64,000 nt of DNA from JBLWXV01 sp048267245. GTDB lineage: Bacteria; Bdellovibrionota; Bacteriovoracia; Bacteriovoracales; Bacteriovoracaceae. The notes under the pieces were generated by a model. It ran no database searches. It was not told where the DNA came from and saw only the letters and a program-made list of their open reading frames with translations. The DNA is taken from positions 1,364,001 to 1,428,000 of the forward strand of contig JBLWXV010000001.1 of the NCBI GenBank assembly GCA_048267245.1, in the 5' to 3' direction. The position numbers were made by a program, and so were the translations under genes. This document shows, in pieces, positions 7,854 to 14,680 of this stretch (within the stretch, counting starts at the first letter, position 1; every line of letters starts with the position of its first letter).

Positions 7854-8023
7854 AAATCTATGCCAGCCCATGCCAGCCGAGTTGGCATATTCATGAATTA
7901 TCGTGAATTCAAATGAAGTAAGATGAAGAGATAGAGAGCGCGAAAGGCCAGTGTTTATCGCTAGTCTGTTGATTTTAAAGATATTCGTTGAGTTCGCAAC
8001 TACGCCTCGGGTAGCTCAGGCAT
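7854..8023 (+). repeat. Direct repeat, copy A (about 170 bp)
   Basis: This block starts right after the arsC stop with AAATCTATGCCAGCC and is clearly homologous to 10415-10577. Long identical runs are shared, such as AAATGAAGTAAGATGAAGAG, TTTATCGCTAGTCT and GCCTCGGGTAG. It carries short stems: ATTCATGA-N4-TCGTGAAT and GTTG/CAAC (7988-8000). Copy A has an extra TGCCAGCC unit relative to copy B. No ORF of note lies in 7854-8314. The function is unknown; a recombination footprint or a structured RNA are both possible. Confidence 0.8.
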
Positions 8024-8040
8024 GTTGTAACTATATGATT

Positions 8041-8147
8041 TTATTCATGATTTTTCAATGTATGCCAGAGTTGAGTAGGTTCTGTAATTCATCGTAATTT
8101 CAAGAAATTAGCAGCATTCTCTCGCTATTATGCCGGCCCTTGCCAGC
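8041..8147 (+). repeat. Degenerate fragments related to the 7854 repeat
   Basis: ATTCATGATTTTT, TATGCCAGAG, AATTCATCGTAATTTCAA and TATGCCGGCCCTTGCCAGC recur here in scrambled order compared with the start of the 7854 and 10415 repeats. This looks like one or more decayed copies between the ars operon and the toxin-antitoxin pair. The rest of 8148-8250 is AT-rich with no gene seen. Confidence 0.45.
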
Positions 8148-8254
8148 TTAAAAGCGCTCTAGTGGAAACTGTCATTTATTTAGGCCTAAAATAATGACAC
8201 ATATTCAGATGTGGACTCATTAAGTATTCAAAATCATGAACCGAAAAGACTTGG

Positions 8255-8295
8255 TGGGTAAACCCATTGTGGGATATCCCACGATGTGCTAAAAT
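8255..8295 (+). promoter_or_regulatory. TA promoter with two operator palindromes
   Basis: An extended -10 (TGC TAAAAT, 8287-8295) sits 17 bp downstream of a weak -35 TTGTGG (8267-8272). The spacer holds the perfect 14-bp palindrome GTGGGATATCCCAC (8269-8282), and just upstream is TGGGTAAACCCA (8255-8266), a TGGGT/ACCCA inverted repeat. Both share a TGGG half-site. This is what an autorepressed toxin-antitoxin promoter should look like. Confidence 0.6.
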
Positions 8296-8314
8296 CTCTT
8301 CAAGCGAGGTATCT

Positions 8315-8611
8315 ATGGGACTCAAACTTGAAAAACCAATAGCTAGTGCACGTCCAGATGAGAGAGGACGGATTACTCTTGGAAGTAATTTAACGAGTGA
8401 TGTGAGTCGCTATGATATTTTCGTTGATGAAGCGACTGGAAATGTTTTGCTTAAGCCTTATAAAGAAGTTCCTGCGAATGAAGCTTGGTTCTTTCAAAAT
8501 GAAAAAGCACAGAAGCTCGTCGCACAGGGAATCAATGAGGCTAAAAATTCTAAGTTGAAAAAGATCGATCTCAAAAAATCAAGTTGGATTGATGAAATTG
8601 AGGACGATTAA
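8315..8611 (+). CDS. Putative antitoxin of a RelE/ParE-type TA pair
   Basis: The 98-residue product begins at ATG 8315, with GAGGT at 8305-8309 as ribosome site; a longer in-frame reading from 8267 would run through the promoter palindrome. The N-terminus contains RPDERGRITLGSNL, which resembles the swapped-hairpin AbrB/SpoVT type of DNA-binding segment. The C-terminus is Lys-rich and then acidic (KKSSWIDEIEDD), as in antitoxin tails that wrap a toxin. It sits 2 bp upstream of the toxin gene. The assignment rests mainly on this pairing and the operator. Confidence 0.65.
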   Translation: MGLKLEKPIASARPDERGRITLGSNLTSDVSRYDIFVDEATGNVLLKPYKEVPANEAWFFQNEKAQKLVAQGINEAKNSKLKKIDLKKSSWIDEIEDD

Positions 8612-8613
8612 TA

Positions 8614-8964
8614 ATGGCCTTCGATTTAGAGTTTACGTGTACAGCAGTTGATACATTTAATGAATTAGAAGAAGCTGCAAAGAAAGCCTTTCAAACGAGG
8701 CAGAAGCAAAAGAAATCAAAATCATCTAAGCAGGAAGGCCTCTTTAAACAGGTTCGAAAAACTATCCAACTTCTTTCTGAGAATCCAAGACATACAGGTC
8801 TTCACACGCACGAATACTCTTCACTGATTAATCCATATAACCCTGCCGAAAAAGTGTTTGAGGCATATGCACAGAATAAGACACCAGGGGCCTACCGGAT
8901 TTTTTGGTGTTATGGGCCTGACAAGAAACAGATTACTATCATTGCTATCACTCCACACCCTTAG
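8614..8964 (+). CDS. RelE/ParE-superfamily toxin
   Basis: The 116-residue protein ends in GAYRIFWCYGPDKKQITIIAITPHP, the characteristic C-terminal beta-sheet and YRIFW...ITPHP ending of a RelE/ParE-like toxin group. It also has HTHEYSSLINPYNP and FEAYAQNKTPGAYR upstream. RelE-type members cleave ribosome-bound mRNA and ParE-type members poison gyrase; which applies here cannot be decided from sequence. It follows the antitoxin by 2 bp and is convergent with the metallophosphoesterase gene. Confidence 0.75.
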   Translation: MAFDLEFTCTAVDTFNELEEAAKKAFQTRQKQKKSKSSKQEGLFKQVRKTIQLLSENPRHTGLHTHEYSSLINPYNPAEKVFEAYAQNKTPGAYRIFWCYGPDKKQITIIAITPHP

Positions 8965-8966
8965 CC

Positions 8967-9734
8967 CTAGTAGGATATTTCAATATACGTTAATTCTGGT
9001 CGGCAGTTGAATCTAATAGGGAGGATTGATGTTCCAATTCCTCTACTCACGTATAACTCATTCTCTCCCTTTTTGTACCAACCCTCGACAAATCGACCTG
9101 TCCCTCGAGGAGTCCAAAGTGGTCCATAAAATGGCAATTTAATCTGGCCTCCGTGAGAGTGACCTGCTAACGACAGTTGAATAGATCCAAGATTTTGTTC
9201 GAAAAAATCAGGCGAGTGAAAGAGAGCTATGTTGAGTGAATTTAAGTCCACCATTTTCACTAAATTTATATCTGGTGCTCCCTCAATATCATCAAAGCCT
9301 ATTAGCTTAAGATTACTGTCTAATGTAGTTATTTCGTTTTTTAAAAGAGTGATGTTGGTATCTTTCAGTACTTCCTCTAGCTTATCAATTGGTTCCCAAT
9401 ATTCCCAGTTTCCGAGTACAAAGTAGATTCCTCGTGAAGCTTTAAATTGTGATAAGACTTCCTTGTAACCATCAATCGTACCGCCGGGCGTGGCAATGTC
9501 GCCGGTTATAAAAATCAAGTCAGGCTTTTCTTCATTGAGACTCTCAATGACTTTTCTCTCAATAGATCCTAAGCCTTTCGTATGTAAGTCAGTAATGTGA
9601 GCGATCTTTAGAAGCTGAGATTTGGATAGATAAGATTTCTTAAAGTGGTTTATCTCTAGATTCTGTGGCTCAAAGATGAATGAGTAGATGCAGAGCAAGA
9701 GAATTGATAATATAAAGCATATTCGATAAATCAT
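8967..9734 (-). CDS. Membrane-anchored metallophosphoesterase
   Basis: An N-terminal transmembrane helix is followed by a calcineurin-like phosphoesterase domain: ITDLHTKG (DxH), FITGDIATPGG (GD), VLGNWEYW (GN-x-x), LFHSPDFF and LAGHSHGGQIKLP (GHxH). This order matches the YaeI/YkuE/LpxG-type enzymes that act on lipid-linked or UDP-sugar phosphates at the membrane. The usual GNHD/E His is replaced by Trp. The start at 9734 is chosen because AGGA lies just upstream; an ATG at 9749 is also in frame. The gene faces the toxin and is divergent from 9775. Confidence 0.8.
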   Translation of the reverse strand: MIYRICFILSILLLCIYSFIFEPQNLEINHFKKSYLSKSQLLKIAHITDLHTKGLGSIERKVIESLNEEKPDLIFITGDIATPGGTIDGYKEVLSQFKASRGIYFVLGNWEYWEPIDKLEEVLKDTNITLLKNEITTLDSNLKLIGFDDIEGAPDINLVKMVDLNSLNIALFHSPDFFEQNLGSIQLSLAGHSHGGQIKLPFYGPLWTPRGTGRFVEGWYKKGENELYVSRGIGTSILPIRFNCRPELTYIEISY

Positions 9735-9774
9735 ACTAGATCCTATCATGCAATATTAACTACCAGGTAGCACC

Positions 9775-10416
9775 ATGAGCAATATTTTGGATTTGAAAAA
9801 TACTGCAAAAATTGAGGTCTATAATTATATAGACCAACATCTGAGAAAACTTCCCCGTGGCCAAGATAGCAATTATGATGAGTCTCAAGAAGGATTTGTT
9901 GATAATGATGTGGATGCTCTACGGCACGCTTATGTGAGTGGCATCTACACTATGGAGTATGGGACTGAAATTGCAGAAATTCTAGGTCGTCTCAACGAAT
10001 TGTTTAATCTAAATTATTCTTCTGACGGGGAACTCAGTCAAAATATGGATTTGTGGAATAATGAAATTGGAAGAAGCTACGGCAAAAAATCAAAATCGAA
10101 GGATCAACTTCTCAATTTTCTTATGGACGCGTTAAGAAATGGTGAATTGATTCTAGACTTAGAAGATCCCCGAAGGTTTAAAGGGAAGAAATTTCTTAAG
10201 CGCAAACCAAAATCACTTGTAATTAAAATCAAAGAGACCGCCACTGGGGCCAATGTTTTGTTTTATGATATTTCAGAGCGAGTTGTGATGACCAAGGATG
10301 AATTTCTTGTCCAGATTAAATTAAATAAGTATCCGAACTATAGAATCAATAAGATGAGCGGTGAAGAGGTTCCGGTTTCTAAAAGAGATCGATTTATATT
10401 CAATAATCTGGGATAA
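9775..10416 (+). CDS. Orphan protein with R-H-A-Y and D-L-W-N-N-E-x-G-R motifs
   Basis: The 213-residue soluble protein has DALRHAYVSG near residue 45 and NMDLWNNEIGRSYG near residue 92. Paired motifs of this kind (RHAYW ... MDLxNNxxGR) occur in a domain of unknown function, DUF6973-like, seen in some polymorphic-toxin proteins; I recall this only by motif. The C-terminal half is Lys-rich with beta-strand character. There is no signal peptide. AGGTAG precedes the ATG. Its stop codon overlaps the start of the second 165-bp repeat. Effector or enzymatic function is unproven. Confidence 0.6.
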   Translation: MSNILDLKNTAKIEVYNYIDQHLRKLPRGQDSNYDESQEGFVDNDVDALRHAYVSGIYTMEYGTEIAEILGRLNELFNLNYSSDGELSQNMDLWNNEIGRSYGKKSKSKDQLLNFLMDALRNGELILDLEDPRRFKGKKFLKRKPKSLVIKIKETATGANVLFYDISERVVMTKDEFLVQIKLNKYPNYRINKMSGEEVPVSKRDRFIFNNLG

Positions 10417-10577
10417 ATCTATGCCAGCCGATGCTTCTATATTCATGAAAAATCGTGAATTCAAATGAAGTAAGATGAAGAGATAGAGAGCGTGAAAGGC
10501 CTGTGTTTATCGCTAGTCTATTGATTTTAAAGATATTCTAGAAGTTCTTGACTATGCCTCGGGTAGTTCGGGCATAG
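10415..10577 (+). repeat. Direct repeat, copy B (about 163 bp)
   Basis: The second copy of the 7854 repeat begins inside the stop codon of the preceding gene (TAAATCTATGCCAGCC). Its 3' end folds into CTATGCC (10552-10558) / GGCATAG (10571-10577) around a 12-nt loop. The ATTCATGA / TCGTGAAT stem is retained with changes only in the loop. The 2.56 kb between the starts of copies A and B contains the TA pair, the phosphoesterase and the orphan ORF. Confidence 0.8.
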
Positions 10578-10655
10578 TTTCGCGAGTCTAATATACTATT
10601 TCAAATATTAAAATCTAAAAAGGTAAACGAGATGCTTCAAAAGATGGAAAGCGAT

Positions 10656-10674
10656 GGAGACCGATCAGGTCTCC
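10656..10674 (-). terminator. Hairpin downstream of the 10691 gene
   Basis: The perfect stem GGAGACC/GGTCTCC with a 5-nt loop lies 17 bp beyond the stop of the minus-strand gene at 10691. The minus-strand sequence after it is T-rich (ctttccatcttttg) without a true U-run, so the terminator call is tentative. Confidence 0.45.
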
Positions 10675-10690
10675 GTAGTGAAGAAGATGA

Positions 10691-11038
10691 TTATGGGAGT
10701 GCGCCCAAAGGAAGGTTTGATACTTGTCTTAGTTCTGGAGTAGAAATATCACTCATCTTTACTCCTTCATACTCATAAGATACTTCCCCTGATCTTATCT
10801 CGAAGAAAAGCTCGTTTTGGCTATCAATAGCATCAAGAAGGAGCTTATTTGCTATCGTCGCATCCCTACGTACATAAATAGTTTCTTCAAAATTGCTATT
10901 GCGAATTAGGAACTTATTGAAAGTTGAGTTGGAGAGATTTACTTCGACACCGATAACTTTTGCTTTAACGTTATAGTCTTTGGCCATTAGTGAAGAGCTG
11001 ATACTGATAAATAATAAAAACAATGATAGTACTTTCAT
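10691..11038 (-). CDS. Small secreted protein of unknown function
   Basis: The 115-residue product has a clear signal peptide (MKVLSLFLLFISISSSLMA, cleavage before KDYN). The mature part is predicted beta-rich, with no cysteine or catalytic motif that I can identify. AAGGAG lies 10 nt upstream of the ATG. It stands alone between the repeat region and the haemoglobin cluster. Periplasmic or exported location is likely; the function is unknown. Confidence 0.65.
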   Translation of the reverse strand: MKVLSLFLLFISISSSLMAKDYNVKAKVIGVEVNLSNSTFNKFLIRNSNFEETIYVRRDATIANKLLLDAIDSQNELFFEIRSGEVSYEYEGVKMSDISTPELRQVSNLPLGALP

Positions 11039-11255
11039 GAGTAAATGCTCCTTTTAAAGCGGGTTTCTAATCTAAAATTTTATCTAGTATTACATCTATA
11101 GGTTGTTGAGGTGAGGGGAGTGAAGATTATATTGGGTGTGTACGAAATGTGGACAGGTTCATGTGATGCTATAACTAATCTAGGGACTAATCAATTTCCA
11201 TGATTTATATAAGCTGCCTAAGTTGTTAATACTATTGCGTTTTGCTGCCGGCTTC

Positions 11256-11693
11256 TTATGAATTCGAAGTGCCATTCGCTGAAGTTTTCCGAATCATCTC
11301 GGCCGGAAACCTAAATTGCGCCTTAAGATATTCTTTGAATTTCTGGTCAAATTCTTGAAGGTCGATGGCCTGATCCATGCACAGAAGCCAAGCATCCCTT
11401 TGAGGTTCGTTTATAACTAGGTGCTTGTGGGCCATGGGCATATTGGCCGCACCATATGTTTCTAGGTAATGGCGTGGTCCTCCGAGCCATAAAGATAGGA
11501 AGAGAGTGAGCTTATCTGTCATTAAAGACAGATCTTCTTTATGCATTTGTCTAATTTCTCTTGCTTGTTCAAGACTATTCATCAAACGGTAAAAATCAGT
11601 TGAGAGTTTTCTAAGTCCAGCTTCTGCACCCGCCGCTTGATAGGAAGTATCCTGGTATCCGTAGCGCTGAGAATTACTGATAGAATTCGACAT
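11256..11693 (-). CDS. Group II truncated haemoglobin
   Basis: The 145-residue protein has the 2-on-2 globin pattern: a B-helix Tyr in STDFYRLM (Y35), LFLSLWLGGPRHYLETYG, the proximal His in HKHLVI (H91), and Trp G8 in RDAWLLCMDQAI (W102), a group II hallmark. Group II trHbs bind O2/NO and can act in NO or peroxide detoxification. It overlaps the DUF1971 gene by 20 bp downstream of it in one transcript. A dyad 280 bp upstream and the nearby NsrR-like gene suggest NO control. Confidence 0.85.
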   Translation of the reverse strand: MSNSISNSQRYGYQDTSYQAAGAEAGLRKLSTDFYRLMNSLEQAREIRQMHKEDLSLMTDKLTLFLSLWLGGPRHYLETYGAANMPMAHKHLVINEPQRDAWLLCMDQAIDLQEFDQKFKEYLKAQFRFPAEMIRKTSANGTSNS

Positions 11694-11946
11694 AAAATTG
11701 AACCTGACCTAAAGGTTGAACACTGTGTTTGACCTCAGGTTCAACAACCCCAAATTTATCGACGGTGAGAACTTGCTCTTCATTGTTATGGGTAATTGTG
11801 TAGAGAAGGCGGCCTTCGATAATTATTATCTTTCCCCAAACCCCGGACTTGGTTGAGTGATCATTTAAAAGGGCGGCGGGAATAGTTTCTTGGTTGAAAA
11901 TCCCAGTCTTTTTATAAGGTTTTAAGAGTCGCGGAATTTCCTTCAT
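11674..11946 (-). CDS. DUF1971 (YeaR/TehB-like) domain protein
   Basis: The 90-residue cupin-like protein has the DUF1971 signature: P-A-A-L-L-N-D-H-S-T-K-x-G-V-W-G-K-I, then EGRLLYTI and an acidic-strand VEPEVKHSVQPLG. E. coli YeaR, with the same fold, is induced by nitrate and NO through NsrR. GGAGGG precedes the ATG. It is the first gene of a two-gene unit with the group II haemoglobin and is divergent from the group I haemoglobin, sharing the dyad at 11975. Biochemical function is unknown for the family. Confidence 0.82.
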   Translation of the reverse strand: MKEIPRLLKPYKKTGIFNQETIPAALLNDHSTKSGVWGKIIIIEGRLLYTITHNNEEQVLTVDKFGVVEPEVKHSVQPLGQVQFYVEFYQ

Positions 11947-11974
11947 ATATTTCCCTCCATTGAGTTGCTAAGGA

Positions 11975-12011
11975 ATCTTAATTAGTATATATAAAATATA
12001 TCAATTAAGAT
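11975..12011. promoter_or_regulatory. Candidate NsrR operator in divergent haemoglobin promoter
   Basis: A 37-bp dyad centred at 11993 has perfect 9-bp outer arms ATCTTAATT/AATTAAGAT and 5-bp inner arms TATAT/ATATA. The AT-rich core resembles the ATRTATYTTAAATAYAT-like sites described for Gram-positive NsrR. It lies between two divergent NO-related transcripts, overlaps probable -10 elements, and an NsrR-like gene is 1.5 kb away. The AT-richness raises the chance of coincidence. Confidence 0.55.
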
Positions 12012-12023
12012 CAAGGAAAATTT

Positions 12024-12395
12024 ATGAGCAGTTTATTTGAAAAGTTGGGTGGGGAAGGTGCGGTTAATGCCGCTGTAGACATCTTTTATCGCAAAGTATT
12101 GCAAGATGATCGAATAAATAGTTTTTTCACTGACGTAGACATGGATGAGCAAATTCAGAAGCAAAAATCATTTCTCACGTTCGCCTTTGGTGGTCCAAAT
12201 GCTTACTCTGGGCTAAGTATGAAGGAGGCCCATGTCAAATTGGTTAAGAGGGGGATGAATGACTCGCATGTCGATGTCGTAATCGAGCTTCTTGGAGGAA
12301 CTCTAAAGGAGTTGGGAGTTGCCGATGATTTGATCGGTGAGGTAGCGGCCATTGCTGAAAGTGTAAGAGGACAGGTTCTAGGTAGAGAAGGTTAA
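12024..12395 (+). CDS. glbN: Group I truncated haemoglobin
   Basis: The 123-residue protein begins SLFEKLGGEGAVNAAVDIFYRKVL with the B10 Tyr (Y22). It continues with FLTFAFGGPNAYSG and the proximal His in MKEAHVKLV (H70), the standard N-family truncated globin. AAGGAAAA precedes the ATG. The ferredoxin-reductase gene follows after 5 bp, so the pair may form a split NO dioxygenase or NO reductase: globin plus its own NAD(P)H-dependent reductase. That coupling is inferred from gene order. Confidence 0.87.
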   Translation: MSSLFEKLGGEGAVNAAVDIFYRKVLQDDRINSFFTDVDMDEQIQKQKSFLTFAFGGPNAYSGLSMKEAHVKLVKRGMNDSHVDVVIELLGGTLKELGVADDLIGEVAAIAESVRGQVLGREG

Positions 12396-12400
12396 TATTA

Positions 12401-13375
12401 ATGAGCTCATTCACATTTGAAGGCACAAGCTATACTTCAGAACAGGGGGAGACGGTTCTAGACTGTCTCCTAAGAGCGGGCGTTCATGTGACGAACTCAT
12501 GTCGCAATGGGATTTGTCACTCCTGCCTATTGAAGACGACCACGAAAATTGAGGAAACATCCCAAAAGGGCTTGAGTTCATCTAAGAAGAATTCGGGGTA
12601 TTTTCTTTCTTGTCAGCAAGAAGCTCAAGCGGGTCTAGAGGTCTATTGGCCAGATTCGACGACACTACTCACTGAGGCCAAAGTGATTGCACAAACAAGG
12701 GTATCTGATTCGGTTGTGATATTAAAAGTTAAACCGCTCCAGAGTTATCCGTTCAGGGCCGGTCAATTTACTAATATCATTAGAGAGGATGGCTTATGTC
12801 GCTCTTATTCGATTGCTAGCGAAAGTGATGACACCGAAATTGAATTTCACATAAGAAAAGTTCCTAATGGTGTTTTTTCCAGTTGGCTATACGACGAAGA
12901 CTTAACGGATGTTTGTGTAAAACTCTCTGAACCTCATGGTGAATGTAGTCTCTCTCCAGAAATGGAGGGACGAAATCTTCTACTTGTTGGTGTTGGCACT
13001 GGCTTGGCCCCACTCTATGGAGTCTTAAAAGATGCTATAAATTTCCAAAAAATGGGAAGTATCAATCTGATGCACGGAAGTTTAACAAAGGACGGTCTCT
13101 ACTTTGTTGATGAATTAAAGCGCCTAGAAAGTGAGAATGGGCTCTTTAAATATCATCCACTATTTCTAAAAGGAGAGGAGAGAGAGGGTTATATCAAAGG
13201 GAATCTCGTCGACTACATCAAAGCATTTGAATTTGATAAGCCGTCTACGATTGTTATGATCTGCGGTGACCCTCAGTTAGTAAAGAGCTTAAAGCAAGCA
13301 ATATTTATTTCAGGAGTGCCATCAAAGAATATTTTTAGTGACCCATTTGTCGCTTCGGTGTCAGGAAAGGCTTAA
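12401..13375 (+). CDS. [2Fe-2S] ferredoxin/FAD/NAD(P)H oxidoreductase
   Basis: The 324-residue reductase has an N-terminal plant-type ferredoxin domain with cluster ligands C34, C39, C42 (CRNGICHSC) and C71. A ferredoxin-NADP reductase-like module follows, with the flavin motif RSYSIAS, the pyridine-nucleotide loop LLVGVGTGLAPL, and the C-terminal CGDPQL. The domain order Fd-FAD-NAD is that of CDP-6-deoxy-glucoseen reductase and phenol hydroxylase reductases. It most likely feeds electrons to the truncated haemoglobin encoded just upstream. No globin domain is present. Confidence 0.85.
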   Translation: MSSFTFEGTSYTSEQGETVLDCLLRAGVHVTNSCRNGICHSCLLKTTTKIEETSQKGLSSSKKNSGYFLSCQQEAQAGLEVYWPDSTTLLTEAKVIAQTRVSDSVVILKVKPLQSYPFRAGQFTNIIREDGLCRSYSIASESDDTEIEFHIRKVPNGVFSSWLYDEDLTDVCVKLSEPHGECSLSPEMEGRNLLLVGVGTGLAPLYGVLKDAINFQKMGSINLMHGSLTKDGLYFVDELKRLESENGLFKYHPLFLKGEEREGYIKGNLVDYIKAFEFDKPSTIVMICGDPQLVKSLKQAIFISGVPSKNIFSDPFVASVSGKA

Positions 13376-13481
13376 CCCCTTACTGACGGCCCATTTTATT
13401 ACAGGTTGAGGCTTTTAGGAGACCTTCACTTATTCAATATATTGTGCTAATTGTCAGAGTAAGAATAATCCTGGGTTCTCG

Positions 13482-13877
13482 ATGAAGCTTACTTTAAAAA
13501 CAGATTACGCCCTAAGAGTTTTGATCTATTTGCAAGGCAATGATAAAGCGACTATTAAAGAGATCGCTGAGTTTTACCAAATTAAAAAAAATCATCTAAG
13601 TGTCGTTGTGAATAAACTCTCAGAATTAAACTATGTCCATTCAACAACGGGTCCTAAGGGAGGGATTTCTCTAAACCCTTCAACACTCCAAAAGACTGTA
13701 GGGGAAATAGTCTTAAACTTTGAAGAGTTCGAACTTGTTGAGTGCTTTAATAGTGAGACTAATACATGCCAATTGAATCCCTCGTGTAAATTGAAGGCTA
13801 TTTTAAAGCGAGCAAATCGCCAGTTTATTGATGAGTTAAAGAAGTATCGGCTTCAGGATATTGCTCAAAAACTCTAA
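13482..13877 (+). CDS. nsrR: Rrf2-family nitric-oxide sensor, NsrR-like
   Basis: The 131-residue winged-helix regulator has MKLTLKTDYALRVLIYL at its start, including Asp8, a known NsrR cluster ligand. It also has the recognition segment IKKNHLSVVVNKL and three cysteines C88, C96 and C102 in ECFNSETNTCQLNPSCKLK. [4Fe-4S] NsrR proteins use three such cysteines. NO destroys the cluster and derepresses targets. Its position at the end of the haemoglobin-reductase run supports this call; IscR or RsrR-type function is less likely. CAATATATTG (13435-13444) upstream may be a half-site for autoregulation. Confidence 0.82.
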   Translation: MKLTLKTDYALRVLIYLQGNDKATIKEIAEFYQIKKNHLSVVVNKLSELNYVHSTTGPKGGISLNPSTLQKTVGEIVLNFEEFELVECFNSETNTCQLNPSCKLKAILKRANRQFIDELKKYRLQDIAQKL

Positions 13878-14680
13878 AATATTGAAGTCACATAATCTAC
13901 TCAACTTGATTGTTAGTAATGAGTTTTAGATTTAAGAAGTCCTTTATTGACCCTAGGCATGTGTAAAATATTATCCTTACTGTTCCATTGAAGATTTTAA
14001 CCGATCGGTTACTGTATGAGCTGTTCAAATTGAATTGTGTGTCTAATATGTTAGTAGTTTGATAAATATGCTTGTGGCGTGCTGTTGGCGCCAATGATTT
14101 GTCACAGTGGATAGAAGCATTTAAATAAAGCACCTTTTGAGAAGTGTACATTTATAAAAAAAATGTAGATTGCTCGGTATTTGTAATAGTTCTAGAAAGT
14201 GTAGTTAATGATTCTTTCTCAAATTTTGAAGTGCATAGTTGTTGTGCGATTTTTAAGTTGGATGAGTATCAGGCTGATGTTAAATACGCTACCGTCTGGT
14301 ACAACTTTTCTACTCAGATTGTGCGTGTTATGTACAACCTTACAGGTAAAAAAAAATGGTGCTACACTTATTGCTTATCGAAGGCAGGATGAGAGTAAAG
14401 AATTTGTTCTCACCGTAACCGACACTGATTCAAATTCGCTGATGATTCCGTGCATTGGGTAGATTTTGAGCTTGGCAAGCAAGAGTAATAATATATTTGC
14501 GAGATATGTCGTAAGGAGCAATTCGTCTCATTTCTCTGTTGTTTGAGTGCTTAAGTGCCTGTTTTTGTATCCTTTAGACTTTCACTCTTCATCATATTTA
14601 ATAATTAGCCTATGTATTTTTTTTAAAACACTCTGTATACCAAGGCTTTTAGTTTATAAGTCGTTAATTAAAACTACTGG
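13878..14680. other. 803-bp AT-rich region without an intact gene
   Basis: Apart from the broken reading frame listed separately at 14144-14462, I see only isolated palindromes: AACCGATCGGTT (13999-14010) and TTGGCGCCAA (14085-14094). There are T-rich tracts before the next gene. It may be a decayed gene or a regulatory buffer between the NO cluster and the deacetylase. Confidence 0.5.
14144..14462 (+). pseudogene. Possible frameshifted small gene at an A9 run
   Basis: Two + frames, one from a GTG at 14144 and one reading to a TAG at 14462, are each protein-like on their own side of an A9 tract (14348-14356). They join into a product of about 105 residues if one A is removed. The tail reads GATLIAYRRQDESKEFVLTV, plausible beta-strand protein. 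This could be a decayed gene, an indel error, or chance. I do not recognise it. Confidence 0.3.

Noticed and set aside
8004..8021. tRNA-like GTAGCTCAGG string in repeat A
   Set aside because: No acceptor stem, anticodon arm or T-arm can be built around it, and the copy B version (GTAGTTCGGG) departs from the tRNA consensus.
7854..10577. Integron attC sites
   Set aside because: The repeats sit after genes and carry small palindromes, but the paired GTTRRRY/RYYYAAC core sites are absent and no integrase is in the window.
10632..10775. A 48-codon + strand ORF (MLQKMESDGD...) after repeat B
   Set aside because: Its second half is antisense to the secreted-protein gene at 10691 and the first half contains that gene's likely terminator stem, so coding is improbable.
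13999..14010. AACCGATCGGTT perfect palindrome
   Set aside because: Isolated 12-bp palindrome with no adjacent promoter or gene start; kept only as a note in the intergenic entry.
13897..14151. Minus-strand 84-codon ORF in the AT-rich gap
   Set aside because: No ribosome site and no protein-like composition; it is probably chance in AT-rich DNA.
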